Position numbers and translations under genes: made by a program | Source of the DNA: Caulobacteraceae bacterium | Lineage (GTDB): Bacteria; Pseudomonadota; Alphaproteobacteria; Caulobacterales; Caulobacteraceae | Assembly (NCBI GenBank): GCA_947441065.1 | Contig: CANESI010000005.1 | Location: 1 to 64,000, forward strand | Reading direction: 5' to 3' | Length of the DNA: 64,000 nucleotides | In this document: piece after piece, positions 1 to 9,437 of the stretch | How positions within the stretch are numbered: the stretch's first letter is position 1 | Layout: the number at the start of each line of letters is the position of its first letter | The notes under the pieces: model-generated | What the model was told of the DNA's origin: nothing | Seen by the model: only the letters and a program-made list of their open reading frames with translations | The model's database searches: none

Positions 1-16
1 CGCCACCATTGGCGCT

Positions 17-763
17 TTGTCAACGGCCGGGCTGTTGATGCGCAATGCGCGGGGCTTGGGAATCGGGGTTCTTGCGGCCCTCTTTCTTTCCTTCTCCGGA
101 GCCTTTGGCACGGACGGCACCCCCGTTGCCCTGCGCCTCCTCTATTGGGCGGGGCTTATGATCGGCGGCAGCGCAATGGGAGCGGTCACTATCAGCCTGA
201 TCCAAAGGTTTGAAATTCTCGAAACACGCCCTTGGCTTCAAGGCCTGTTGATCGTGGCGATCATTACAGGGCCGATTGACCTGATGGTCTTTTACGCGTC
301 CACAATGATGTTGCCAAAGCCCAGCGAAAGCTTGACGGCTTTGACTTACCTGCCGCAGGTTCTGATCATCACAGCCGCCATGACCGCCCTGAACTATGCG
401 ACCGAAAGGCGTCAGCAATCGACCTCATCGCCTGCGGGGCGCACCGAGACCGTTCGGTTTCTAGGTCGTTTTCCCACCAAGCTTAAGGGCGCGACCCTGC
501 TAGCGGTCGAGGCCGAAGACCATTATCTGCGCCTTCATACCGACCGGGGGTCAGACCTGATCCTGATGCGCTTGGCCGACGCCATTGTTGAGCTTGATGG
601 CATTGAAGGCGCGCGAACCCACCGCTCTTGGTGGGTCGCCAAGGCGGGAATTGTCGAAGCGGCGCGCGGTGATGGCCGCGCCACCTTGACCCTAAAGGAC
701 GGGACAAAAGTACCGGTCAGCCGCAGCTATGCCGCGGGACTACGCGAGGCAGGCTGGTTCTAG
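17..763 (+). CDS. Membrane-anchored LytTR-domain regulator
   Basis: The N-terminal half (residues about 10-125) holds about four hydrophobic segments, typical of an inner-membrane anchor or sensor. The C-terminal part (about 145-245) reads as a LytTR DNA-binding domain, with the family-like stretches LLAVEAEDHYLRLHT and the closing VPVSRSYAAGLREAGWF. LytTR proteins bind DNA as transcription regulators; the membrane-bound form suggests response to an envelope signal, but target and signal cannot be read here. The frame is open to the left edge. The start given is a TTG, a Met also lies at residue 8, and the true start may lie outside the window. Next is a convergent flagellin gene. Confidence 0.75.
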   Translation: MSTAGLLMRNARGLGIGVLAALFLSFSGAFGTDGTPVALRLLYWAGLMIGGSAMGAVTISLIQRFEILETRPWLQGLLIVAIITGPIDLMVFYASTMMLPKPSESLTALTYLPQVLIITAAMTALNYATERRQQSTSSPAGRTETVRFLGRFPTKLKGATLLAVEAEDHYLRLHTDRGSDLILMRLADAIVELDGIEGARTHRSWWVAKAGIVEAARGDGRATLTLKDGTKVPVSRSYAAGLREAGWF

Positions 764-831
764 CCTCGCAAGAGACCTAATCGGCGGGGGCCAAGACCCC
801 CGCCGTCGGTTCGCTTACTGCGAAAGACGCC

Positions 832-1671
832 CTATCGGAACAGGCCGAGCAGGGCGGAGGTAGACTGGTTGGCAATAGATAGGGCCTGAACACCCAACTG
901 CTGTTTCGTCTGTAGAGACTGCAGCTTGGCGCTTTCCTTGGCCAGATCGGCATCGACGAGGTTGCCCACGCCACTGTCCAATGTGTCTTGAAGCTTCATA
1001 ATGAAGGACAGGTGCAGATCGAGCGCCTTAGAGCCAGTACCGATTTTTGCTAGGGCCGTACTGACCTTACCGATGGCAGTATTGACGGTCGCAATCATAG
1101 CTTGGGCTGTAGACGCAGTTCCAGTACCGATGCTCGACGTACTGGTAATACCAGTCAGGTTAGCACTGCCCAAGCCGAGAGACTGAGCCGCAACCGTAAT
1201 CTTGCTGGTGCCAGCGGCATTGGCAAGAGCCGCTAGGGAGGCGCCGCCCGTCTTGATCATGTTGGTGCCGTTGAAGTCGGCGTTAGAAACGGTCTTGGCC
1301 AACTGATCGCGCAGGGCCTTGAAGTCTTCGTTCAGGGCCGAACGGCCTGCCGTATCAAGGGTCGTGTCCGAAGCCGCAAGCGCCTTTTCCTTCATCTGCA
1401 AGAGCAGATCCGAAACGGACGAACCGGCAGCCAAAGCAACATCGAGGGTCGACTGCCCACGCTGTAGCGAATCTTTAACGGCATTAAGTGAGGTCGAGGT
1501 GGCCCGCATAGATTGGGCGATCGCCCAGGTCGAACCATTGTCTTTTGCACTATCGACCTTACGTCCGGTCGAGATTCTCTGTTGAGCAACACCGAGTTCC
1601 GAGCCCGTTACGTTCAGATTCTGAAGCGCAATCATGGCGTCTCGGTTCGTATTAACGCTATATAGCCCCAT
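832..1671 (-). CDS. Flagellin
   Basis: Structural subunit of the flagellar filament, 279 residues, close to the 270-280 residue flagellins of Caulobacter. The N-terminal D0/D1 region (VNTNRDAMIALQNLN, then QQRISTGRKV and AKDNG) and the C-terminal D0/D1 region (ADLAKESAKLQSLQTKQQLGVQALSIANQ, ending LLGLFR) are both present. The variable centre is very short, as in the Fla family of this order. A good Shine-Dalgarno (AAGGAG) sits upstream of the ATG. It lies alone downstream of purH on the same strand, without flaF, flbT or other flagellin genes nearby, so it is probably one of several flagellin paralogues. The leader is unusually structured (separate entry). Confidence 0.95.
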   Translation of the reverse strand: MGLYSVNTNRDAMIALQNLNVTGSELGVAQQRISTGRKVDSAKDNGSTWAIAQSMRATSTSLNAVKDSLQRGQSTLDVALAAGSSVSDLLLQMKEKALAASDTTLDTAGRSALNEDFKALRDQLAKTVSNADFNGTNMIKTGGASLAALANAAGTSKITVAAQSLGLGSANLTGITSTSSIGTGTASTAQAMIATVNTAIGKVSTALAKIGTGSKALDLHLSFIMKLQDTLDSGVGNLVDADLAKESAKLQSLQTKQQLGVQALSIANQSTSALLGLFR

Positions 1672-1695
1672 ACCGAAACTCCTTCTTCATGTTGA

Positions 1696-1752
1696 CCGGT
1701 TCCATTTTGGTACCGGGGGCATTTTGCCCATCGTCAGACCAGAGGTTCTGAC
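1696..1752 (-). promoter_or_regulatory. Three-hairpin leader of the flagellin mRNA
   Basis: Three inverted repeats follow each other on the flagellin-coding strand just before its ribosome binding site: GTCAGA-N8-TCTGAC (1752-1733), GGGCA-N3-TGCCC (1729-1717) and CCGGTaCC-N5-GGaACCGG (1716-1696). In Caulobacter the flagellin mRNA leader is the target of post-transcriptional control by FlbT, so this structure may play that part here. That link is inference. I did not find a convincing sigma-54 site at the right spacing. Confidence 0.45.
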
Positions 1753-1830
1753 AGACGATATCTACTATTATCGAAAAAGGTTGTCAGTAGTTTAATAGAT
1801 TAGAAACGCAAAAAACGCGCTCCGGGTGTT

Positions 1831-3441
1831 CTAGTGGCGAAACACCCGTACGCCGGTGAAGACCATGGCAATGCCCGCCGCATCGGCAGCGGCAATGACC
1901 TCGTCATCGCGAATCGAGCCGCCCGGTTGAATCACCGCCGTCGCCCCCGCCTCAATGGCTTGGATAAGACCGTCCGCAAAGGGGAAGAAGGCATCAGACG
2001 CACAGGCCGAATTGTGCGCCAAGGACTGGGGCAAGCCCGCCATCTCTGCCGCTTCACCGGCGCGAAGGGCTGCTATTCGCGCCGAATCCTTGCGGTTCAT
2101 CTGACCGGCCCCGATCCCTGCGGTCTGGCCATCCTTGGCGAAGATCACGGCATTGGACTTAACGTGCTTGGCGACCGTGAAGGCAAAAACCATGTCCTTG
2201 ATCTCCTGCTCGGTCGGCGCGCGCTTGGTCACCACAGTCAGATCAGCAGCCGTCAGGCGCGCATCGTCGCGGCTCTGGACCAAGAAACCGCCCGCGACGG
2301 ACTTGAAGCTATCACCCTTAGCCGTGGGGTCGGGCAAACCGCCGGTGACCAAAAGACGAAGGTTCTTTTTGGACGCAAACAGCGCAATGGCGTCATCATC
2401 CGCTTCGGGGGCAATGACCACCTCGGTAAAGATCTTGACGATCTCTTCGGCCGCCGCCAGATCGAGGCGGCGATTGACCGCGACAATACCGCCAAAGGCC
2501 GAAACCGGGTCGCACTGCAGGGCCTTCAGATAGGCGCTCTTCAGATCGCCAGCCACGGCAACGCCGCATGGATTGGCGTGCTTGATAATGGCCACAGCGG
2601 CCCCATCGGCCGGATTAAACTCAGCGACCAGCTCAAAGGCAGCATCTGTGTCATTGATATTGTTGTAGCTGAGCTCCTTACCCTGCAACTGCTTAGCGGT
2701 GGCCATGCCCGTTCGCGGGTTGGAGAAGGTATAGAAGGCCGCCGACTGGTGAGGATTTTCACCATAACGCGTGGTCTGGGCCAAGGTTGCGGCGATCACC
2801 TTGCGCTGCGGGCTCGTCTGCCCCAATTGCTCGGCAAACCAGCTGGAAATGGCGGCATCATAGGCCGCCGTGCGCGCATAGGCGCGGGCAGCCAAAGTCT
2901 TGCGTAGATCCAGTCCGGTGCTGCCATCAGCCTGCAGAGCGGCGATGACCTCGACCATATCCTGCGGCGCGGTGCAGACACAGACATAGCCGTGATTCTT
3001 AGCGGCTGACCGGATCATGGCCGGACCGCCAATATCGATATTCTCGATGCAGGTGGCAAAGTCGCCGCCCCCCGCGACCGTGGCCTCAAAGGGATAGAGA
3101 TTGACATAGAGCAGGTCGATACCGCCGATGCCGTGGTCCGCCATGGCCTTGGCATGCTCTGGCGCATCGCGAACGCCGAGCAGTCCGCCATGGACGACAG
3201 GGTGGAGGGTCTTGACCCGGCCATCCATCATTTCAGCAAATCCGGTCAATTCGGAAACATCCTTGACCGGCAAGCCCGCCGCCGCGATCGCAGCGCGCGT
3301 GCCACCGGTAGAGACCAGCTCAACCCCAAGGGCCGACAGGGCCGTCGCCGCCTCGATCAATCCGGTCTTGTCCGACACAGACAGGAGGGCACGGCCAATC
3401 TTGGCGCGGTCAGGTGCGGCGGGATAGGCTGGAGCGGACAT
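1831..3441 (-). CDS. purH: Bifunctional AICAR formyltransferase / IMP cyclohydrolase
   Basis: Catalyses the last two steps of de novo IMP synthesis: formylation of AICAR with 10-formyl-THF, then ring closure. It has 536 residues, the usual size. The N-terminal MGS-like cyclohydrolase domain (about 15-160) includes [15 protein letters not shown] and [14 protein letters not shown]. The AICARFT domain (about 165-536) shows [17 protein letters not shown] and the C-terminal [12 protein letters not shown]. The start at MSAPAYPA places the first conserved block 15 residues in. It follows a FlaA1/WbpM-type gene, a heparinase gene and rpe on the same strand, with about 75 bp before it. Confidence 0.97.
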   Translation of the reverse strand: MSAPAYPAAPDRAKIGRALLSVSDKTGLIEAATALSALGVELVSTGGTRAAIAAAGLPVKDVSELTGFAEMMDGRVKTLHPVVHGGLLGVRDAPEHAKAMADHGIGGIDLLYVNLYPFEATVAGGGDFATCIENIDIGGPAMIRSAAKNHGYVCVCTAPQDMVEVIAALQADGSTGLDLRKTLAARAYARTAAYDAAISSWFAEQLGQTSPQRKVIAATLAQTTRYGENPHQSAAFYTFSNPRTGMATAKQLQGKELSYNNINDTDAAFELVAEFNPADGAAVAIIKHANPCGVAVAGDLKSAYLKALQCDPVSAFGGIVAVNRRLDLAAAEEIVKIFTEVVIAPEADDDAIALFASKKNLRLLVTGGLPDPTAKGDSFKSVAGGFLVQSRDDARLTAADLTVVTKRAPTEQEIKDMVFAFTVAKHVKSNAVIFAKDGQTAGIGAGQMNRKDSARIAALRAGEAAEMAGLPQSLAHNSACASDAFFPFADGLIQAIEAGATAVIQPGGSIRDDEVIAAADAAGIAMVFTGVRVFRH

Positions 3442-3515
3442 GACGAGGGCCTTCGGTCAGGGGCGGATCACTGCGCGCCTGCTAACACGGACGGACCTTA
3501 GAATGAACCCTAAGA

Positions 3516-5408
3516 CTAGGGCTTTCGCGGATCCGGGCAGAACCCAGGCTCTAGCCCCATCAGACCCTCAATAACCGCCTGCTCATTGCGCGATTGGGCC
3601 GCCGCCATCAGTCCGTCAAAGGCCTCTTGCAGGTCCGACCATTGGGCGGGGTCCGTGCGGGCGGCCATCACCCCATCGGCGAGCGTCTGGCGAACATCTT
3701 CGGCGGCATAGAACACCTCTTCATAGAGCTTTTCGCCAGGTCGCAGGCCTGTATGGGACAAGATAATATCCCGATCAGGCCGCAGACCATGCAACTGGAT
3801 CATGCGCCGGGCCAGATCTTCAATCCGAACTGGCTCACCCATATCCAGCACATAGACCGCTGCAGAACCGGGCTCTTGCGGCAAGGCGGCGGCCTGCAGC
3901 ACAAGACCGGCAGCCTCCTGAACGGTCATGAAATAGCGAACCATGTCGGGGTGGGTCAGGGTCACAGGCCCGCCGGCCGCGATCTGGCGTTCAAAGAGGG
4001 GCACAACCGAGCCTGTGGACCCCAAAACATTACCAAACCGGACAATGGCAGCCTTCGCCTTGCCGCCGACCATCAGGGCTTGGATCGCTCGCTCCGCCGC
4101 CCGCTTGGTTGCGCCCATGACATTGGTCGGATTGACCGCCTTGTCGGTGGAAATGAACACAAAGGCTTCAGACAGGTCCCGCGCCAGCCGCGCCACCTGC
4201 ACTGCACCGCCCAAATTGGTCATGACGGCTTCAGAAGGATTAGCCTCCATCAGCGGGACATGTTTGAGGGCGGCGGCATGGACAACCACCTGTGGCCGTT
4301 CGCGGGCGAACAGTTCGCTCAAACGGCCCTGATCGCGCACATCGCCAAGCTCGACGCTCCAAGGCACCTCGATGCCCGATTCGGTCAACTCGCGATCAAT
4401 GGCGTAGAGATTATATTCCGAGGCATCGAACAGGATGACCCGCTCTGGCCCATAGTTGAGAATTTGCCGGGTCAGCTCAGACCCAATGGTCCCGCCCGCA
4501 CCGGTCACCAAGACCCGCTTACCCGCCACCAGATCAAGGGCGCGAATCGGATCGAGCACACGCGGGGGACGACCAAGAAGGTCGGCGGCTTGAACCGGGG
4601 CAAGCGCGGCGGCTCCGCCGACCATCGATCTTGCCCTTGCCACCCGAACGCCAGCCTCACCCGCCGCCCCCACGACCTGCTCCAGCAAAGCGCGGCTGGG
4701 CCTTGGATCGACGACGACAACCTGAGGAAGTTGGACATCGCGCTCAGACAGGCCGCGCAGAATAGAGGTCAGCCGGTTCAGCGCGCCCAAAACGGGGCGA
4801 CCATCAATGGTGCGGCCTGTTCCTCGGTTATCGGGGGTAACCAAGCCCGCAATGCGCATCGGCAGCGCCGCGCGGCGGTTCTCCCGCAAAAAATCTGCCG
4901 CATCCTGCTCTGTACCCACCAGCACCATGGCCGGTGCCGAACGATCTTCAAGCGACAGGGCGGCGCGAACATCTCCGCTGGCTAAGCCACTGGCAAGAAC
5001 CCGACCCAAACTCATAAACAGGACGGTCAAACCGATCACCAGAACCGGCGCAGAACGCGGGAAATCAACCAGCCTATTGACCAAGAACAACAGGGGCAGG
5101 ACCAAGACACTGGTTGCGGCGACAGCCTGGGCGATGCGCCAAATGTCATTCAGGGCCGTGAACCGCCAAACCCCCCGATGGAGCTTGAAGAACGGAAAGA
5201 CAAAGGCGGCGACCAAGGCAAAGGCGAGCGTCGCCTCCCAGATCATGCCATAGGGCGTAGCCTTGGTCTCAAACCGATAACGGCCCAAAAGAACCACCGC
5301 CATCGCTGCCGCCGCCATCAGCAGATCATGGAAATAGATCAACAGGGCGATCTGACGGACAGACCAAAGGGGGATCTTTTGAAAGGGATCGCGCGGCGCC
5401 TCACTCAT
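3516..5408 (-). CDS. Membrane-bound nucleotide-sugar 4,6-dehydratase (FlaA1/WbpM/CapD type)
   Basis: Acts on a UDP-sugar such as UDP-GlcNAc as a first step toward modified sugars for capsule, O-antigen or flagellin glycans. It has 630 residues. The first about 140 form four transmembrane helices; a CoA-binding-like Rossmann region (about 150-280) follows; the extended SDR domain begins at VLVTGAGGTIGSELTRQI. The motif STDKAVNPTNVMGATKR has Met where classic SDRs have the catalytic Tyr, a hallmark of the WbpM/FlaA1 group. The ATG overlaps the stop of the heparinase gene by 4 bp (ATGA), so the two are co-translated. The exact substrate is unknown. Confidence 0.9.
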   Translation of the reverse strand: MSEAPRDPFQKIPLWSVRQIALLIYFHDLLMAAAAMAVVLLGRYRFETKATPYGMIWEATLAFALVAAFVFPFFKLHRGVWRFTALNDIWRIAQAVAATSVLVLPLLFLVNRLVDFPRSAPVLVIGLTVLFMSLGRVLASGLASGDVRAALSLEDRSAPAMVLVGTEQDAADFLRENRRAALPMRIAGLVTPDNRGTGRTIDGRPVLGALNRLTSILRGLSERDVQLPQVVVVDPRPSRALLEQVVGAAGEAGVRVARARSMVGGAAALAPVQAADLLGRPPRVLDPIRALDLVAGKRVLVTGAGGTIGSELTRQILNYGPERVILFDASEYNLYAIDRELTESGIEVPWSVELGDVRDQGRLSELFARERPQVVVHAAALKHVPLMEANPSEAVMTNLGGAVQVARLARDLSEAFVFISTDKAVNPTNVMGATKRAAERAIQALMVGGKAKAAIVRFGNVLGSTGSVVPLFERQIAAGGPVTLTHPDMVRYFMTVQEAAGLVLQAAALPQEPGSAAVYVLDMGEPVRIEDLARRMIQLHGLRPDRDIILSHTGLRPGEKLYEEVFYAAEDVRQTLADGVMAARTDPAQWSDLQEAFDGLMAAAQSRNEQAVIEGLMGLEPGFCPDPRKP

Positions 5409-7132
5409 GTTGAAGGCTCCGCCGCCGCCAATTTCCAGCGAATGCGCGTGCGACCTTGGCGGGTCAGTGGACTGTGGAGAACCACCTTCATACAGCGCCT
5501 CGGCCGTCCGTCGAGAAAGTGAAAGCTCGGCTCGATGGTCACACTGGCCGCGTCATTTCGCAACCACCAGCCACTATTGGACGGGCCCATCAGCAAGACA
5601 CTGCGCCGGTCGCGGGCCAAGGTGGCTCGAACCTGAGGATGAAGGTGAAAATAGACCCCCACCTCAACCTGCCGCGAGGCGGAGCCACCCGGGGCCAAAG
5701 GAAAGACGTCCTCGCCGCGCATCTCGTCCAGACGGGTATCTAAGAACAGCCGACGCTCGTGCAGCAGGCCGTAACTATGGACCCAGCCATCATGAACCGC
5801 CTCAAGCCAGACCCCAGCTTCGGTTTCGCTGCGGCTACAATCGACCGTCAAGGCAGCGCCGTCCAGCCGAACCCCCAACCGATTGGCGGCGACGCCCCTC
5901 AAGGGCCAACCGGCAGACCCCTCGCCCAGACAGGCGGTCGAGCCCCCGTCACTCAAGCGCCAAGCCTGACCCTGAGGCAGGCGCGGGCTCCAGCCACTGT
6001 TGGTAATGAGCCGTTCGCGGCCCGTGATCACTTCGATGGCCAAGGGCTGGGCCGTGGCAGTCTGGCTCATGGCATCGCGCGCCGGGGCGCCCACATCCAT
6101 CATCACTGTCAAGGTTCGGCCTGACATGCGCTGATAGCCCGAATGCAGCGCCTGTTGCGGCTCACGCGCCTTTGGGTCACGATCCTCATGGGCCCGTGCC
6201 GCCGCCACATAGTCCGGATGGCTTTCTTCGCCGCCTTGGAAACAGGCCAGCCGACCGTCAGGCAAGGTAAAGAACCGAACCGCCGATGTGAGCCGATCAA
6301 TGGCTCTGGATATTTCGACCGGCGCTGCCAAGCCACGCTGAGACAGGGCATCATCAAGGGTCAGGAGATCATAGAGCAGTTCTAGGGTGGCTTCTGGCGA
6401 GCGGTTAATGTGCCCCCCATCAGTCAAGACCCTCTTGGGCAATAGGGCCGTCAGGATCGACAGGCCCTTGGCCATTAATCGGTCACCGGCAGGGCCGCTC
6501 AGGGCCGTTCCAGCGATGGCGGCGGCGGCGGCGCGCTCTGCCGCTCGCGGGTCAGTTTGGGGCAGGCACAGAAGGTGACGGGCTTGGCGCGCCACGCTGT
6601 TGCAAAGGGCGAGGGTCTCAAGTTCCGAAGCCACACCGGCCAGATATCTCAGGTGACAGGCAAGGTTAAAGACCCGCCGATCAAGAACATCGCCGTCCCA
6701 AGAGAAACTGTTCCACAGTCCGTAGGCGCGTCGCCAATCTAGGCAGAGCTGCAGACTATAGTCCAATCCGACGGGGCGCTCCTCCATCAGGGCGCTGAGC
6801 CATGAGAAGCGATGAAGCTCGACCGCAAAGGATCGACTGGGGCAAGGCTTGTCCCAAGGATCGCCGCCAGGCCCGACAGACAGGGTTTCTCCCGCCAGAA
6901 CAAACCGACCTTCAAGCAGGGCGGCCGCCACCCCGTTTCGAGGCGGGCGCAGATCGCGCGGTGCAGCTGCAACGCCCTGAACCTTTGGCCCACCCAGACC
7001 CCAAAGATGGAACGGCGTGCCGTACCAGTCAGAACTGACCAGATCGGTCGTCGTCTGCGCCACCATCTGGAACAGAAGCTTCAGGGGCCGCGGCTTGGCG
7101 GTCTTGAGGCGACGTGTGGGCAACAGGGCCAC
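5405..7132 (-). CDS. Heparinase II/III family protein
   Basis: Predicted polysaccharide lyase-like protein of 575 residues. The N-terminal half is an alpha-helical toroid-like region with SWLSALMEERP and NSFSWDGDVLDRR. The C-terminal half carries the heparinase II/III beta-sandwich features HSGYQRMSGR and VHDGWVHSYGLLHERRLFLD. No signal peptide is visible, so it may work on cell-derived or envelope polysaccharide; the substrate is unknown. It begins with GTG 13 bp after the rpe stop and overlaps the next gene by 4 bp. The rpe-heparinase-purH association is familiar in Caulobacter relatives; here a sugar dehydratase gene sits before purH. Confidence 0.88.
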   Translation of the reverse strand: MALLPTRRLKTAKPRPLKLLFQMVAQTTTDLVSSDWYGTPFHLWGLGGPKVQGVAAAPRDLRPPRNGVAAALLEGRFVLAGETLSVGPGGDPWDKPCPSRSFAVELHRFSWLSALMEERPVGLDYSLQLCLDWRRAYGLWNSFSWDGDVLDRRVFNLACHLRYLAGVASELETLALCNSVARQARHLLCLPQTDPRAAERAAAAAIAGTALSGPAGDRLMAKGLSILTALLPKRVLTDGGHINRSPEATLELLYDLLTLDDALSQRGLAAPVEISRAIDRLTSAVRFFTLPDGRLACFQGGEESHPDYVAAARAHEDRDPKAREPQQALHSGYQRMSGRTLTVMMDVGAPARDAMSQTATAQPLAIEVITGRERLITNSGWSPRLPQGQAWRLSDGGSTACLGEGSAGWPLRGVAANRLGVRLDGAALTVDCSRSETEAGVWLEAVHDGWVHSYGLLHERRLFLDTRLDEMRGEDVFPLAPGGSASRQVEVGVYFHLHPQVRATLARDRRSVLLMGPSNSGWWLRNDAASVTIEPSFHFLDGRPRRCMKVVLHSPLTRQGRTRIRWKLAAAEPST

Positions 7133-7145
7133 GGCGGGACCGGTC

Positions 7146-7811
7146 TCAGACGCCCCTTAGGGCGCGGATATTGTCGGCATAGGCCGAGGGGCCGCCCCGG
7201 AAGACGGCAGAACCGGCAACAAGGGCTGTCGCGCCCGCCGCGATGCAGAGGGGCGCTGTTTGCGGGGTCACGCCGCCATCCACTTCAAGGGGAATGTCGC
7301 GGCCGGTCGCATCAATCATGGCCCGCAGGCGCTCAATCTTCTTGAGTTGCGATGTCATGAAGCTCTGGCCGCCAAAGCCCGGATTGATCGACATGACCAA
7401 AATCAAATCGACCTCATCCATCATCCACTCAATGGTTTCAGGCGGGGTAGAAGGGTTAAAGACCACGCCCGCCTTCGCGCCTAGCTGACGAATGCGCTTG
7501 AGCGTGCGGTTCAGGTGCGGGCCCGATTCGGGGTGGACACTGATGATATCGGCCCCCGCCTCGCGGAAGGCTTCGAGATAGGGGTCCGCCGGCGCGATCA
7601 TCAGATGGACATCGAACGGGATCTTGACGTGCGGACGCAGGGCTTTGACGATATCTGGGCCAAGCGTGATGTTCGGCACAAAATGGCCGTCCATGACGTC
7701 AATATGCAGCCAATCGGCGCCTGCGGCCTCGATGGCGCGCGCCTCTTCGCCAAGCTTAGCAAAATCAGAGGCCAGCAGAGACGGAGCGATGATGGGACGG
7801 ATCTGTGTCAT
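7146..7811 (-). CDS. rpe: Ribulose-phosphate 3-epimerase
   Basis: Interconverts ribulose 5-phosphate and xylulose 5-phosphate in the pentose phosphate pathway. It is a 221-residue TIM barrel with the family signatures IAPSLLASDFAKLGEE, HIDVMDGHFVPNITLGP, DVHLMI, VMSINPGFGGQSFM and EVDGGV. Metal ligands (His in HIDVMDG and DVHLM, Asp in VDGG) are present. It is the first gene of the minus-strand block that continues with the heparinase and sugar dehydratase genes. Confidence 0.97.
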   Translation of the reverse strand: MTQIRPIIAPSLLASDFAKLGEEARAIEAAGADWLHIDVMDGHFVPNITLGPDIVKALRPHVKIPFDVHLMIAPADPYLEAFREAGADIISVHPESGPHLNRTLKRIRQLGAKAGVVFNPSTPPETIEWMMDEVDLILVMSINPGFGGQSFMTSQLKKIERLRAMIDATGRDIPLEVDGGVTPQTAPLCIAAGATALVAGSAVFRGGPSAYADNIRALRGV

Positions 7812-7922
7812 GGATAGGACTTAGCCCCGCTGGCCTTGTCCGCGCAAGCAAACAAGGGTTAAAACCGGTCCATTAGGTGGCCATAGGCGAGCGCACCGTC
7901 ATTTTTAGGGCAAGGCAAGACC

Positions 7923-8576
7923 ATGATCGAAGCGGTAATTTGGGACTTCGGCGGTGTTTTCACCACCTCGCCCTTCGAGGCCTTTAATCGGTATGAGACC
8001 CAGCGTGGCCTTCCGTTAGACTTTATCCGCACCGTCAATTCGACCAATCCCGACACCAATGCTTGGGCCCTGTTCGAACGGTCCGAAATCAATAGCGCCG
8101 CCTTTGACGTGATGTTCGCCAAGGAGGCTGAGGCCTTGGGTCAAACCGTTCGCGGCGCCGATGTTCTGCCGCTTCTGTCCGGCGATGTCCGCCCGGCCGT
8201 GGTCAAGGCCCTGATGCTCTGCAAGGCTCAGTTCAAGGTGGGCTGCATCACCAACAATGTCTCGGCGGGTGAAGGGGCGGGTATGGCCTCGACGGCCGAA
8301 AAGGCCCGCACCGTCGCGGGCATCATGACCCAGTTCGACGCGGTGATCGAAAGCTCCAAAGCTGGGGTCCGCAAGCCTGACCCCCGCATCTATCAAATGA
8401 TGTGCGCCCAATTGGACGTGGCCCCTTCGGCCTGCGTCTATCTGGACGATCTGGGAGTCAACTGTAAGCCTGCCGCCGCCTTGGGCATGAAGGCGATCAA
8501 GGTCTCGAACGAGGGCCAACTGCTGCGGGACCTTTCCGCCATTGTCGGCCTAACCTTTGAGGGGGCAGCCGCTTGA
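7923..8576 (+). CDS. HAD-superfamily hydrolase (epoxide-hydrolase N-domain-like phosphatase)
   Basis: 217 residues with HAD motif I as WDFGGVFTT, in which the second Asp of DxD is replaced by Gly, as in the subfamily related to the N-terminal domain of soluble epoxide hydrolase. Motif II is ITNN, the lysine is in [12 protein letters not shown], and motif IV is [11 protein letters not shown]. The missing second Asp makes phosphatase activity uncertain. The stop overlaps the start of phhB (TTGA), so the two are translationally coupled. Substrate unknown. Confidence 0.85.
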   Translation: MIEAVIWDFGGVFTTSPFEAFNRYETQRGLPLDFIRTVNSTNPDTNAWALFERSEINSAAFDVMFAKEAEALGQTVRGADVLPLLSGDVRPAVVKALMLCKAQFKVGCITNNVSAGEGAGMASTAEKARTVAGIMTQFDAVIESSKAGVRKPDPRIYQMMCAQLDVAPSACVYLDDLGVNCKPAAALGMKAIKVSNEGQLLRDLSAIVGLTFEGAAA

Positions 8577-8860
8577 CCCGGCCCAGCAAAATCGGCGCGG
8601 CTGCGGCGCTTAGCCAACTGACCGGCTGGCAAGAGGTCGAGGGCCGCGACGCCATCGCCAAGACCTTCCGGTTCAAGGATTTCAACGCGGCCTTTGGCTT
8701 TATGACCTGCGTGGCGTTGGAGGCCGAGAAACGTGACCATCATCCCGAATGGTTCAATGTCTATAATCGGGTCGAGGTGGTGCTAACCACCCACGACGCC
8801 GATGGGGTCAGCGCACTGGATGTGGCCTTGGCGCAGTTTATGGACAGTTTAGCCGGTTAG
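8573..8860 (+). CDS. phhB: Pterin-4a-carbinolamine dehydratase
   Basis: 95 residues; dehydrates 4a-hydroxytetrahydrobiopterin, recycling the cofactor of aromatic amino acid hydroxylases. The signature [23 protein letters not shown] contains the catalytic His pair and Trp. It starts with TTG inside the stop codon of the preceding HAD gene. No phenylalanine hydroxylase gene lies in the window; in many alphaproteobacteria this protein has a broader or unknown role. Its 3' end overlaps the end of the convergent small gene by 4 bp. Confidence 0.93.
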   Translation: MTRPSKIGAAAALSQLTGWQEVEGRDAIAKTFRFKDFNAAFGFMTCVALEAEKRDHHPEWFNVYNRVEVVLTTHDADGVSALDVALAQFMDSLAG

Positions 8861-9276
8861 TTGATCAAGATCGTGCCTAAGAGCAGCTTGGCTCCGCGCT
8901 GACCGACGATCCGGTCCGTTTCCTTTTGCAGAAGCTGGGCCAGATAGTCGGCATTGGGGATGGTCCCGGGGGGCAGCCCGACCACGTAGCCCCGAACGAC
9001 TTCGCCAAAGGCCGCTTGGAGCCGAGGGATAGAGGCATCTGTGCGCTTTAAGAGATTGGGGTCTGTGACAAAAATGCCAACCTCTAGGGTCACGACGGTG
9101 CGCGCGCCTGAACTGCGCAATATATTCACATTGAGGGCCCTCATCCGAACATAGGGCGTGGTGGGACCGGTCGTTTTCGCACTGCCGCCGCCAGCGGCTT
9201 GGACCGGGCCAGCGGACATCATCGGAAAGGCCAAAAGCGCGATGAGACCTAAAAGCTGTGCGCGGCGATTGAACAT
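8857..9276 (-). CDS. Small exported protein, FliL-like in size and layout
   Basis: 139 residues. A Sec-type signal peptide or single N-terminal helix (about 6-28, ending PVQAAGG) is followed by a compact domain with [30 protein letters not shown] and a C-terminal LLLGTILIN. The pattern of beta-strand, [13 protein letters not shown] and late helix resembles the stomatin-like region of FliL-type flagellar proteins, but identity is not clear enough for a symbol. It is transcribed away from the DUF983 gene. Confidence 0.7.
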   Translation of the reverse strand: MFNRRAQLLGLIALLAFPMMSAGPVQAAGGGSAKTTGPTTPYVRMRALNVNILRSSGARTVVTLEVGIFVTDPNLLKRTDASIPRLQAAFGEVVRGYVVGLPPGTIPNADYLAQLLQKETDRIVGQRGAKLLLGTILIN

Positions 9277-9437
9277 GGTCCAGTCCTTAGGGGCGGGTCG
9301 TTCGGCTTGTTTACAACCTTCTTACAGTCGCCCCTAGCGCTTTTGGGGGCATGACCAAAGGTCACAGGGGCGCCCATTGGCCTTGACCTAAGGGTCTATC
9401 GCACGACATCACCCCGTGAGACGTGGAAGGACCGACG

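Noticed and set aside
1672-1830. Sigma-54 promoter for the flagellin
   Set aside because: The nearest GG...GC pair is one base off the required spacing, so I do not claim it; the promoter remains unidentified.
3594-4985. Very long open frame (over 460 codons) antisense to the FlaA1/WbpM-type gene
   Set aside because: High-GC coding DNA often leaves the opposite strand open; the sense frame has full domain motifs and the antisense product has none. The same applies to long antisense frames opposite purH, typA, maeB and the EnvC-type gene.
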